A stretch of DNA of 46,310 nt from NCBI GenBank assembly GCA_018223375.1, contig JAGTTS010000012.1:1-46310 (forward strand). Direction: 5' to 3'. Both the position numbers and the translations under genes were made by a program. Shown here piece by piece: positions 1 through 7,198 of this stretch (position 1 is its first letter; each line of letters opens with the position of its first letter). The notes beneath the pieces are model-generated. The model did no database searches and had not been told where the DNA came from. It saw only the letters and a list, made by a program, of their open reading frames with translations. The stretch is from Clostridiaceae bacterium Marseille-Q3526. Its GTDB lineage: Bacteria; Bacillota; Clostridia; Lachnospirales; Lachnospiraceae.

Positions 1-48
1 CTGACGCTTATCTTCAATATAATCCATCCATTCTAACAATTCATCCAT
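1..48 (-). CDS. 5' end of an unidentified protein (cut by window edge)
   Basis: An ATG at 48 opens a frame that stays open for 16 codons to the window edge, beginning MDELLEWMDYIEDKRQ. A strong GGGGG-type ribosome site lies about 8 bases upstream. Too little of the protein is visible to name it; the acidic, aromatic start is not diagnostic. The leader of this gene holds a perfect 10-bp hairpin that includes the ribosome site (listed separately). Confidence is limited because only the first 16 residues can be seen. Confidence 0.45.
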   Translation of the reverse strand, partial: MDELLEWMDYIEDKRQ

Positions 49-56
49 AGCAAAAC

Positions 57-90
57 CCCCTTTTTCTTTTTATCATACCAGAAAAAGGGG
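57..90 (-). promoter_or_regulatory. Hairpin that encloses the ribosome site of the 1-48 gene
   Basis: A perfect inverted repeat (CCCCTTTTTC at 57-66, GAAAAAGGGG at 81-90) lies directly before the minus-strand start at 48. In the transcript the 3' arm carries the G-run that would serve as Shine-Dalgarno, so folding would hide it. It could be a translational control element, or simply a terminator for something transcribed through here. The structure is seen; the role is inferred. Confidence 0.4.
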
Positions 91-238
91 ATTTGTTCAC
101 AATTTATTTACTCATGCGTTTGTCCTGCTATCTTAAGACTATTCAAATAAATCCCTTTATTGTATAATTATAATTAATGGGTATTTTGTCACCCTATTCT
201 GACAATCACAGTAAAACTGTACAGGGAGAATTTACTAT

Positions 239-2125
239 ATGGAAAAGTCGCGCATATCAGGCATGCGTTCTGGAAGCAAGCCGCTGATAGTCATTACAAC
301 AGCCATTATTCTTTCCATCATTATTATGATCAGCCTGTTTATCATTTACTTTAATAAGGTTTACAGCTCTGTTCTGGAAAAAGATATGGAACAGATTGAG
401 TGGACCTCCCACTATGTCACGAAGCTGATCCATACAGAAATCCAGCACAGCGTCGATATTCTGCAGGCCAGCGAAGAAATATTTCACGCAAGCGAGGGAA
501 CCGGGCAGAAGGGGGTACAAGGCAGCCTGCAGGAAATACGGGAGGGGCTTCATTTCGAAAAAATAGGAGTTGCCAGTCTGGACGGATCCAGCATAGATGA
601 TACTGGAGTTATCAGAAAGCTGGCGGATCCCCGGCTATTTGAGAGTATTCTGAACGATCAAAGCTATATTTCCAATGTTCTGACTGCCTCTGACGATATG
701 GTAATCGCCGTCCCCCTTCATCATGGCGGACAGGTCGTGGGAGCTCTGTGGGGCTACCTGTCCATTTCTTCGATTGCTGAAAGTATCGAGATGGACAAAG
801 AAATGCACCGCTATTTCCAGATTGTGGACGATAACGGAAACTACATCAGCCACTCTGGAAACGTCTATGCCTTTGCCGAGGATATGAACATCTGGGAGGA
901 AATGAAGCGGTATACCTTTGCCGACGGCGTGACGGTAGAAAGTATCCACCAGGACGTTGTCAACGGCGAATCCGGATATTTTTACTTTTCCTTTCAAAAT
1001 CAGGGCAGATATGTGACTTACGAGCCTCTCGGAATCAACAACTGGTACGTTTTTTCTGTGGTAGTGGAAAGCTTTCTGAAGGATTATGTAGAAAATATTG
1101 AGAATATTTTTGTATGGCTTCTGATAGGTCTTTCTGTCTGCGTCATGGCAGTGTTTGCCATTATCGCTCATTTTATCAGGCAGGTAATGAAAATGATTCA
1201 AATGAAAAATCAAGAGATTCAGATAAAAAACTCTCTGCTTTCCACGATCTTAAAAAAGACCCAGGATATTCCCTTCGAGATTAATCTGGAGCAGAACCTG
1301 CTTTTTCTCTACTATCAGCACCCCAATGAATCGGAACTGGATTACCAGGTAATCCCTGATTTTACGCCAGATCATCTTCTGGAAATAGGCGCAATCCGCC
1401 AGGAGGGCTATGATTCCTACAAGACCTTTTACGAAACGGTTATGAGCGGCGGAACGGCAGAACCGATTGTGCTGGACATCTGGCTGAATCACAGATGGGA
1501 CTGCAATAAGATCCACGCTCTTACAGTTGACAGAGAGCACGTCATCGGATTCCTGGAGGATTACAACGAACAGATGAAGAGCGAGCGGACGATTGAGGCG
1601 ATTAATCTGAAAAATCAGATCGATCCGCTGACAGGCCTTTACAACAGAGAAACCTTTATCCAGAAGACAGAGGAAATTCTGCGCTTGCCTGACAGCAACA
1701 GCCCGGGAGTCAGCGCTCTGTTTCTTCTGGATCTGGACCATTTTAAAGAAGTGAACGACCAGCTGGGACATATGGCGGGAGATCAGGTTCTGCAGGAAAC
1801 TGGATTGATCCTGAAATCTGTCGTTCGAAGCACCGATCTGTCGGGCCGTCTGGGCGGGGATGAATTTGTACTGTTTATCCAGAACGCGGCGGATCGCCGT
1901 GGCCTGGAACGCTGTGCAGAGAAGCTGGTTTCAGCCCTGAACCGTACTTTTTCCAGCACGGAATACTCTGTAACCGTCAGCGCTTCCATCGGAATCGTCC
2001 CTGTCCAGGGCGGAGAATCCTTTGCCCAGCTCTATGAGGCGGCAGACAAGGCTCTGTACGAGGTAAAGAGAACCCGGAGAAACGGCTACCAGTTTGCCGC
2101 ATCTGCGGCGGAACCTGTTCTATAA
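239..2125 (+). CDS. Membrane-bound diguanylate cyclase (Cache-type sensor + GGDEF)
   Basis: Makes cyclic di-GMP from two GTP in response to an outside signal. Residues about 15-38 form a first membrane helix, about 40-287 an extracytoplasmic region of the size and character of a double-Cache sensor, about 288-312 a second helix, then a PAS-like stretch to about 450. The catalytic domain starts at DPLTGLYNR (about 462) and has an intact GGDEF signature at 539-543. The product-inhibition site RxxD (RSTD, 530-533) sits the usual five residues before it, so feedback inhibition is expected. The start is supported by AGGGAGA upstream. It is a single gene, divergent from the 1-48 gene. The ligand cannot be told from sequence. 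Confidence 0.9.
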   Translation: MEKSRISGMRSGSKPLIVITTAIILSIIIMISLFIIYFNKVYSSVLEKDMEQIEWTSHYVTKLIHTEIQHSVDILQASEEIFHASEGTGQKGVQGSLQEIREGLHFEKIGVASLDGSSIDDTGVIRKLADPRLFESILNDQSYISNVLTASDDMVIAVPLHHGGQVVGALWGYLSISSIAESIEMDKEMHRYFQIVDDNGNYISHSGNVYAFAEDMNIWEEMKRYTFADGVTVESIHQDVVNGESGYFYFSFQNQGRYVTYEPLGINNWYVFSVVVESFLKDYVENIENIFVWLLIGLSVCVMAVFAIIAHFIRQVMKMIQMKNQEIQIKNSLLSTILKKTQDIPFEINLEQNLLFLYYQHPNESELDYQVIPDFTPDHLLEIGAIRQEGYDSYKTFYETVMSGGTAEPIVLDIWLNHRWDCNKIHALTVDREHVIGFLEDYNEQMKSERTIEAINLKNQIDPLTGLYNRETFIQKTEEILRLPDSNSPGVSALFLLDLDHFKEVNDQLGHMAGDQVLQETGLILKSVVRSTDLSGRLGGDEFVLFIQNAADRRGLERCAEKLVSALNRTFSSTEYSVTVSASIGIVPVQGGESFAQLYEAADKALYEVKRTRRNGYQFAASAAEPVL

Positions 2126-2145
2126 ACCATGCTTTTTAATTATAT

Positions 2146-2181
2146 AAAAAATCGGCAGGGAAGTCTCTTCCTTCCCCGCCG
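2146..2181 (-). terminator. Terminator of the GntR/ABC operon
   Basis: An 11-bp stem with one mismatch (2153-2163 with 2171-2181) is followed in the minus direction by six T (2146-2151). It lies 25 bases past the stop of the minus-strand permease gene, so it ends that operon; the diguanylate cyclase converges on it from the other side. Confidence 0.75.
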
Positions 2182-2205
2182 CCAAAAGCCCGGCTGCCCT
2201 TCTAT

Positions 2206-3027
2206 CTATTCCAGATTCAGTTTTCGGTCCAGCACATACCCTGTTCCAAACATCAGAAGCACCAGGCTGACAGCCTGAACGGCCAGCATTCCAAGCCCCG
2301 CCATATGAAGTCTCATAGTCATATCCTCTGCCGTCTCTGCAAAATCCATCAGATCCATCCCGTTTCCCACGAGAAGCATTGCCGCAAAATTCATCGCTGT
2401 GCTCACTGCCATAAACCAGAACACTGACCAGATTACCTTGTGATTCCTGGACATCTGTCCCAGAGCCATGGAAAAATACAGCTCGTAGATGGAAGCAAAC
2501 GCCGCCACGGCAAGTCCAGCCAATACCTCCAGCGCAAACAATACCATGTATGCAAAAGCCTCCGGATTCGCTTCATACCCTTCCTGCATAAAAGCCCACA
2601 TCAGGATAGGAAGCTCGTAAAGAGCCCGGAAGAAATCAAGGCCTCCAAACAGTCCTATGGACAAGATTCCCACTATCATGGACAGGACAGAAACGGCAAA
2701 GGAAACGCAGGCCTTGGAAAAGATCAGCTTCCACGTCTTTACCGGAAGCGTAAACATGAGATACCCCTCCTGTCTCAGCAGCCCCTTGTAAAAACGCTGG
2801 ACAATCATAACTGCCGTAAACACTCCCATGATCATCAAAATCAGCATATAAAGCGTAATCGCCGTCGTCTGCATAGTAGAAAACAGGGCCGAACGGTCCA
2901 TCCATCCTCCCAGAATACTCTGAAACAGGAATCCGTTCACCGCCGCCAGAACCATAGTAGCCCCGTAAATGGGGAGCATGGTTTTCATCATGGCCTTCCA
3001 TTCGTATTTTAAAAGCTTTCCAAACAT
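2206..3027 (-). CDS. ABC-2 type transporter permease, YtrC/D-like
   Basis: Membrane subunit of a small ABC exporter. Six hydrophobic segments can be read (about residues 17-38, 55-75, 105-130, 155-180, 195-220 and 245-265), with an N-terminal FGKLLKYEWKAMMK stretch typical of ABC-2 permeases in Firmicutes. It follows the ATPase gene after 15 bases and has its own AAGGAAGG ribosome site. Together with the upstream ATPase and GntR regulator it matches the layout of ytrABC-type operons, which respond to cell-wall-active compounds in Bacillus. The exported substrate is unknown. Confidence 0.8.
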   Translation of the reverse strand: MFGKLLKYEWKAMMKTMLPIYGATMVLAAVNGFLFQSILGGWMDRSALFSTMQTTAITLYMLILMIMGVFTAVMIVQRFYKGLLRQEGYLMFTLPVKTWKLIFSKACVSFAVSVLSMIVGILSIGLFGGLDFFRALYELPILMWAFMQEGYEANPEAFAYMVLFALEVLAGLAVAAFASIYELYFSMALGQMSRNHKVIWSVFWFMAVSTAMNFAAMLLVGNGMDLMDFAETAEDMTMRLHMAGLGMLAVQAVSLVLLMFGTGYVLDRKLNLE

Positions 3028-3042
3028 ATACTGCCTTCCTTT

Positions 3043-3780
3043 CTATCTGTCCCCATCGCCAGATCCGTTTCCGCTTCCCTGTACGGCGAAAATCTCTCTG
3101 AACAGGTGGTCAACTGATTTTCCTTCCGTCTCTCTTATCTCGTCTACGCTGCTGTGACGGACCAGGCGGCCCTCCTTCAGAAAAACAGCCTCATCCAGCA
3201 CCTTTTCCACGTCCGCAATCAGGTGAGTAGAAATAATGACGGACGCGTCCTCTGAATAATTGGTGAGAATCGTCTGCAGAATGTACTCCCTGGCCGCCGG
3301 ATCTACGCCTCCTATGGGCTCATCTAAAAGATACAGCCTGGCATTCCGGCTCATCACCAAAATCAGCTGAACCTTCTCCTTGTTTCCTTTGGAGAGGGAC
3401 TTCATCCTGGCCTTCTCGGAAATATCCAGATCCTTCAGCATGGCGGCCGCTCTCTGTCTGTCGAAATCTCTGTAAAAATCAGAAAACATATTCAAAAGAT
3501 CCGATACCCGCATCCAGTCGGCAAAGTAGATCTGATCCGGCAGGTAAGAAACCACCGCCTTGGTCTCAACACCAGGTTCATTTCCGTCAATGGACAGCCA
3601 TCCCTCCTCCGGCTTTAAAAGGCCGTTGGCCAGCTTCATAAGAGTCGTCTTTCCCGAACCGTTGGGCCCTAAAAGTCCGATAATCTTTCCGCTTTCTATG
3701 GTAAGATCCACATCCTTCAAAGCGTATCTGGTTCCAAATTTTTTCCCCAAGCCTTTGCAAACTAAAATTTCCCTGCTCAT
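3043..3780 (-). CDS. ABC transporter ATP-binding protein, YtrB-like
   Basis: Drives the permease encoded downstream. Walker A is GPNGSGKTT (about residues 38-46), Walker B is LYLLDEP (about 150-156), and the switch histidine follows in STHL. The signature motif reads LSKGN instead of LSGGQ, a variant normal for this YtrB/EcsA-like branch. The start ATG overlaps the stop of the GntR gene (ATGA), which implies coupled translation. At 245 residues the gene is full length for a single nucleotide-binding domain. Confidence 0.88.
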   Translation of the reverse strand: MSREILVCKGLGKKFGTRYALKDVDLTIESGKIIGLLGPNGSGKTTLMKLANGLLKPEEGWLSIDGNEPGVETKAVVSYLPDQIYFADWMRVSDLLNMFSDFYRDFDRQRAAAMLKDLDISEKARMKSLSKGNKEKVQLILVMSRNARLYLLDEPIGGVDPAAREYILQTILTNYSEDASVIISTHLIADVEKVLDEAVFLKEGRLVRHSSVDEIRETEGKSVDHLFREIFAVQGSGNGSGDGDR

Positions 3781-4160
3781 ACTGTCCCCTCCTCCTTCAT
3801 CGTGTCAAACAATTCTTCCAGTACATGTTTAATCTCTTCTCTCGTGTATCCCAGACTTCCCATCTGCTCTAAAAAACGGATGGCCTGCTCCCTGGCCTGG
3901 CTGTTTCTGACCTGTTTAATCCTTTCCATATCCTGCGTCACACACCTTCCTGCTGTTCTGTTTGTAGTAATCAGCCCCTGGCTTTCCAAATCAGCCATCG
4001 CTCTCTGCATGGTGTTAGGTTTCCCCCCTGCCTGAGCTGCAAATCCCCGGACTGAAGGGAGCCGTTCCCCCGGCCCGTAAGTCCCCGCCGCTATCTGGGC
4101 AGAAAGCTGTTCTGAAAGCTGCATCCAGATAGGCCTGTCGTCTGTAATTTTCCATTCCAT
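3777..4160 (-). CDS. GntR-family repressor, YtrA subfamily
   Basis: Short (127 aa) GntR regulator with a winged helix at residues about 8-75 (WMQLSEQLSAQIAAGTYGPGERLPSVR region) and only a short C-terminal helical tail, the hallmark of the YtrA subfamily, which pairs with ABC genes. It is first in the operon and overlaps the ATPase gene by 4 bases. A 20-bp palindrome about 75 bases upstream is its probable operator, so the operon is likely self-repressed and induced by a transported or stress-linked compound. Confidence 0.88.
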   Translation of the reverse strand: MEWKITDDRPIWMQLSEQLSAQIAAGTYGPGERLPSVRGFAAQAGGKPNTMQRAMADLESQGLITTNRTAGRCVTQDMERIKQVRNSQAREQAIRFLEQMGSLGYTREEIKHVLEELFDTMKEEGTV

Positions 4161-4235
4161 TTTTTCACCTCATTTTCTTCCTGAAAGCAGTCCGTCTCCG
4201 TCTGCTGTATCCGACCATCTGTATCATTGTATTGT

Positions 4236-4255
4236 TGTATTAATTACTTAATACA
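4236..4255. promoter_or_regulatory. Palindromic operator upstream of the GntR gene
   Basis: TGTATTAATTACTTAATACA is a perfect 8-4-8 inverted repeat in the control region of the GntR/ABC operon. Its AT-rich form with TGTAT/ATACA ends fits YtrA-type GntR sites. The palindrome is seen; the binding partner is inferred from position. Confidence 0.65.
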
Positions 4256-4268
4256 GTTATACAACAAA

Positions 4269-4328
4269 ATAATCCGGCTGTCAACCGGATTATGAAAAAA
4301 CGTGGAAAGGGAGTATTCCTCCCTTTCC
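4269..4328 (-). terminator. Terminator(s) after deoC
   Basis: GGAAAGGGAG (4304-4313) pairs perfectly with CTCCCTTTCC (4319-4328) and is followed in the minus direction by six T (4295-4300). A second perfect 9-bp stem (4269-4277 with 4285-4293) follows at once, also trailed by a T-rich tract. This double structure ends the udp-deoB-deoC operon and insulates the GntR operator beyond it. Confidence 0.75.
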
Positions 4329-4347
4329 CGTCAGTCCCTTTTTTCTG

Positions 4348-4998
4348 TTATTCTGCCTCCAGCAGCTTGATCAGACGGCTGGTTCCCAGACGGTCTGCGC
4401 CCAGCTCAATAAACTTCTCTGCGTCTGAAACGCTGGCGATTCCGCCTGCCGCCTTTACCTTCACTCCGCTTCCCACATGCTTTCTCATAAGGGCCACATC
4501 CTCAAACGTAGCTCCGCCTGTGGAGAATCCTGTGGAGGTTTTAATGTACTCAGCTCCTGATTCTGTAACCACACGGCACAGTTCCACCTTCTCCTCCTCA
4601 GTCAGCAGGCAGGTCTCGATAATAACCTTTAAAAGCTTTCCGCGGCAGGCTTCCTTGATCCCCCGGATCTCAGCCAGGACGCCGTCATAATCTTTTTCCT
4701 TTACCATGCCGATATTGATAACCATATCAATTTCATCGGCTCCGTTTTTCACTGCGTCCTCTGTCTCAAAAACCTTCGCAGCCGTAGTCATATAGCCGTT
4801 TGGAAAGCCGATAACCGTGCAGACAGCCAGTCTGTCTCCCACATACTCTTTCGCTCTTTTTACGAAGCTGGGCGGAATGCACACAGACGCTGTTCCATAT
4901 TCCATGCCCTCGTCGCAGAGAACCTTAATCTGCTCCCAGACAGCTGTCTGCTGAAGCAGAGTGTGATCAAGACGCTTTAAAATTTCCTGTTTTTCCAT
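4348..4998 (-). CDS. deoC: Deoxyribose-phosphate aldolase
   Basis: Splits 2-deoxyribose 5-phosphate into glyceraldehyde 3-phosphate and acetaldehyde, the last step of deoxynucleoside breakdown. Family marks include LDHTLLQQ at the start, the VCTVIGFPNGY segment (about 80-90), and the VKVKAAGGI segment (about 178-186) with the Schiff-base lysine. At 216 aa it is full length. It follows deoB after 24 bases, with AGGAGAAAAAT before ATG. With udp and deoB it forms a complete route from pyrimidine nucleosides to glycolysis. Confidence 0.95.
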   Translation of the reverse strand: MEKQEILKRLDHTLLQQTAVWEQIKVLCDEGMEYGTASVCIPPSFVKRAKEYVGDRLAVCTVIGFPNGYMTTAAKVFETEDAVKNGADEIDMVINIGMVKEKDYDGVLAEIRGIKEACRGKLLKVIIETCLLTEEEKVELCRVVTESGAEYIKTSTGFSTGGATFEDVALMRKHVGSGVKVKAAGGIASVSDAEKFIELGADRLGTSRLIKLLEAE

Positions 4999-5022
4999 AT
5001 TTTTCTCCTGATTATTCTCCTG

Positions 5023-6225
5023 TTATTTCTCAATTTCTTCCAGTCTGGAGGATCCGATCGTTCCCTCCGGCATGGCCACGCCGAAGTTGTCCGCAATGGT
5101 AGCTCCAATCACTGCAAAGGTATCGTTCTCCTCCATCTCGCCGCCGCAGGCCATGGACGGAGACCAGGCGATAAAGGGAACCTTTTCTCTGGTGTGATCC
5201 GTTCCTGTGTAAGTCGGATCATTGCCGTGATCTGCCGTCAGAATCAGCAGATCGTCATCTTTCAGAAGAGGAAGCAGCTCTCCCAGCTTCTCGTCGAACT
5301 TCTCAAGCTCCTCTGCGTAGCCCTTCACGTCTCTTCTGTGGCCCCACAGAGCGTCGAAATCCACCAGGTTTACGAAGCAGAGGCCTGTAAAATCTCTCTC
5401 TGCAATCTCAATGGTCTGCTCCATGCCGTGGACAGAGCTCTTGGACTTGTTGGATTCCGTCAGTCCCTCTCCGTCAAAAATATCGAAAATTTTTCCCACT
5501 GAAATCACATCGTATCCAGCGTCCTTCATGGCGTTTAACGCCGTCTGGCCATAAGGCTTTAAAGCGTAGTCATGGCGGTTGGCCGTGCGCTTGAACTCGC
5601 CCTTTTTCCTGCCCACATAAGGCCTTGCAATGACGCGTCCCACCTTCCACTCGTCCCGCATGGTCAGTTCTCTGGCAATCTCGCAGTAGCGGTACAGGGT
5701 CTCCAGTCCCATAGTCTCCTCATTTCCGCAGATCTGAAGCACCGAGTCTGCCGATGTATAGACGATCAGATGGCCTGTGGCAATCTCCTCCTCCGCCAGC
5801 TCGTCTAAGATCTCTGTTCCGCTGGCGCTCTTATTTCCGATAATTGTCCTGCCGGTCCGCTTCTCCAGCTCGTCGATCAGCTCTTTGGGGAATCCTGTGT
5901 CTGTGAAGGTCTGAAACGGCTTGGTAATGTGAAGTCCCATCATCTCCCAGTGGCCGGTCATCGTGTCCTTCCCGCAGCTTTTCTCCCTCATTTTCATGTA
6001 TTTTCCCATAGGGCGATCCACCGGCGCGTTCTGCTTCATCGGATGGAGATTTGCCATGCCCAGCTTCCTGAGATTGGGGATCTCAAGGCTCTCTGCATAC
6101 TCCGCAATATGTCCCAGGGTATCCACCCCCACGTCTCCATACTGGGCGGAATCCTCCATGGCTCCTACTCCCAGGGAATCTAATACGATTGTAAAAACAC
6201 GCTTGTATTTCTTATACTGTCCCAT
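5023..6225 (-). CDS. deoB: Phosphopentomutase
   Basis: Interconverts (deoxy)ribose 1-phosphate and 5-phosphate, linking nucleoside phosphorylase to DeoC. It is an alkaline-phosphatase-superfamily metalloenzyme: the N-terminal TIVLDSLGVGAMEDS holds the first metal-binding aspartate, KDTMTGHWEMMG the phosphorylated threonine region, and LTADHGNDPTYTGTDHTREKVP the C-terminal metal ligands. At 400 aa it is typical length. It is second in the udp-deoB-deoC operon. Confidence 0.96.
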   Translation of the reverse strand: MGQYKKYKRVFTIVLDSLGVGAMEDSAQYGDVGVDTLGHIAEYAESLEIPNLRKLGMANLHPMKQNAPVDRPMGKYMKMREKSCGKDTMTGHWEMMGLHITKPFQTFTDTGFPKELIDELEKRTGRTIIGNKSASGTEILDELAEEEIATGHLIVYTSADSVLQICGNEETMGLETLYRYCEIARELTMRDEWKVGRVIARPYVGRKKGEFKRTANRHDYALKPYGQTALNAMKDAGYDVISVGKIFDIFDGEGLTESNKSKSSVHGMEQTIEIAERDFTGLCFVNLVDFDALWGHRRDVKGYAEELEKFDEKLGELLPLLKDDDLLILTADHGNDPTYTGTDHTREKVPFIAWSPSMACGGEMEENDTFAVIGATIADNFGVAMPEGTIGSSRLEEIEK

Positions 6226-6307
6226 TTTAATTTCTGCCTCCTTCTGTCTCTTTTTTCTGTCTTTTCCGGCTTTTTCATACTCTGAACGGCTGATCTGCCT
6301 TTTTCTG

Positions 6308-7087
6308 CTATTTCTCCCTGTCGGCCTTAATCAGGCTGCGGATCGCCTCCACCGCCACGCGGATAGGCGCCTCCGTATCGTGGCAGATCTGATTTTCCAT
6401 CCCCAGCTTCTCCCTCTCCTGATTTCCCACCACCAGGAAATCAGAACCGCAGCGCACGCCCAGATGAGCGGCTACAATAAAGAGGGCGGCCGACTCCATC
6501 TCAGAAGCTTTGCAGCCCAGGCGCTTCCAGGCTTCCCACTTATTTAACAGCTCGTAGCTGACTGGCATCCGCTCCGGATCGTGCTGTCCGTAAAAGGCGT
6601 CCTTACACTGCACTACGCCTGTGTGATAAGGCATATTCAATTTCTTTGCCGCTGCTGCCAGAGCGTTGGCCACCTCCAGATCCGCCACTGCCGGAAATTC
6701 GATAGGCGCGTACTCCTTGCTGGTTCCCTCCATGCGAACCGCGCCTGTAGCGATAACAATATCGCCTCCCTTTACATTCAGATCGATTCCTCCGCAGGTT
6801 CCTACCCGGACAAAGGTGTCGGCTCCGCACTGAACCAGCTCTTCCATGGCAATGGAGGCGGAAGGGCCGCCGATTCCCGTGGAAGTCACGCTTACCTTCT
6901 CCCCGTCCAGCGTTCCAGTATAGGTCACATACTCCCTGCTGTCAGCCACCAGCACCGGATCGTCAAAAAACTGGGCGATCTTCTGGCACCGTTTCGGATC
7001 TCCCGGCAGGATCACATACCGGCCCACGTCGCCTTTTCTGATCTGTAAATGATACATTAAACCCACTTCACCTGAATAATTCTGCAT
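6308..7087 (-). CDS. udp: Uridine phosphorylase
   Basis: Cleaves uridine (and likely deoxyuridine) with phosphate to give the base and ribose 1-phosphate. It aligns along its length with the Udp family: VILPGDPKRCQKIA (phosphate site, about 26-39), STGIGGPSASIAMEEL (about 70-85), and EMESAALFIVAAHLG near 205. The start at 7087 is preferred over the internal MYHLQ because AAGGAG stands 7 bases upstream of it. First gene of the operon with deoB and deoC; a promoter with a palindrome lies just upstream. Confidence 0.9.
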   Translation of the reverse strand: MQNYSGEVGLMYHLQIRKGDVGRYVILPGDPKRCQKIAQFFDDPVLVADSREYVTYTGTLDGEKVSVTSTGIGGPSASIAMEELVQCGADTFVRVGTCGGIDLNVKGGDIVIATGAVRMEGTSKEYAPIEFPAVADLEVANALAAAAKKLNMPYHTGVVQCKDAFYGQHDPERMPVSYELLNKWEAWKRLGCKASEMESAALFIVAAHLGVRCGSDFLVVGNQEREKLGMENQICHDTEAPIRVAVEAIRSLIKADREK

Positions 7088-7114
7088 ACGCTTCTCCTTT
7101 CGATTTTCCTATTG

Positions 7115-7140
7115 TATATGAAAACACTTGTGTTTGGCAA
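7115..7140 (-). promoter_or_regulatory. Promoter and palindrome upstream of udp
   Basis: In the minus direction TTGCCA (7135-7140) is followed by a TATACAAT segment (about 7111-7118) as -35 and -10. Between them, touching the -35, lies a perfect palindrome AAACACTTGTGTTT (7122-7135). A repressor bound there would block the polymerase, giving a simple nucleoside switch. The regulator is not visible in this window. Confidence 0.5.
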
Positions 7141-7198
7141 TGCATTTCTGCCTGCATGTTCATTCTTTCCCGGATTTTCTCTGCTCTTTCACGTTTTT

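Noticed and set aside
3043..3780. LSKGN instead of LSGGQ in the ABC ATPase as a sign of inactivity
   Set aside because: This variant is usual in the YtrB-like branch, and Walker A and B are intact.
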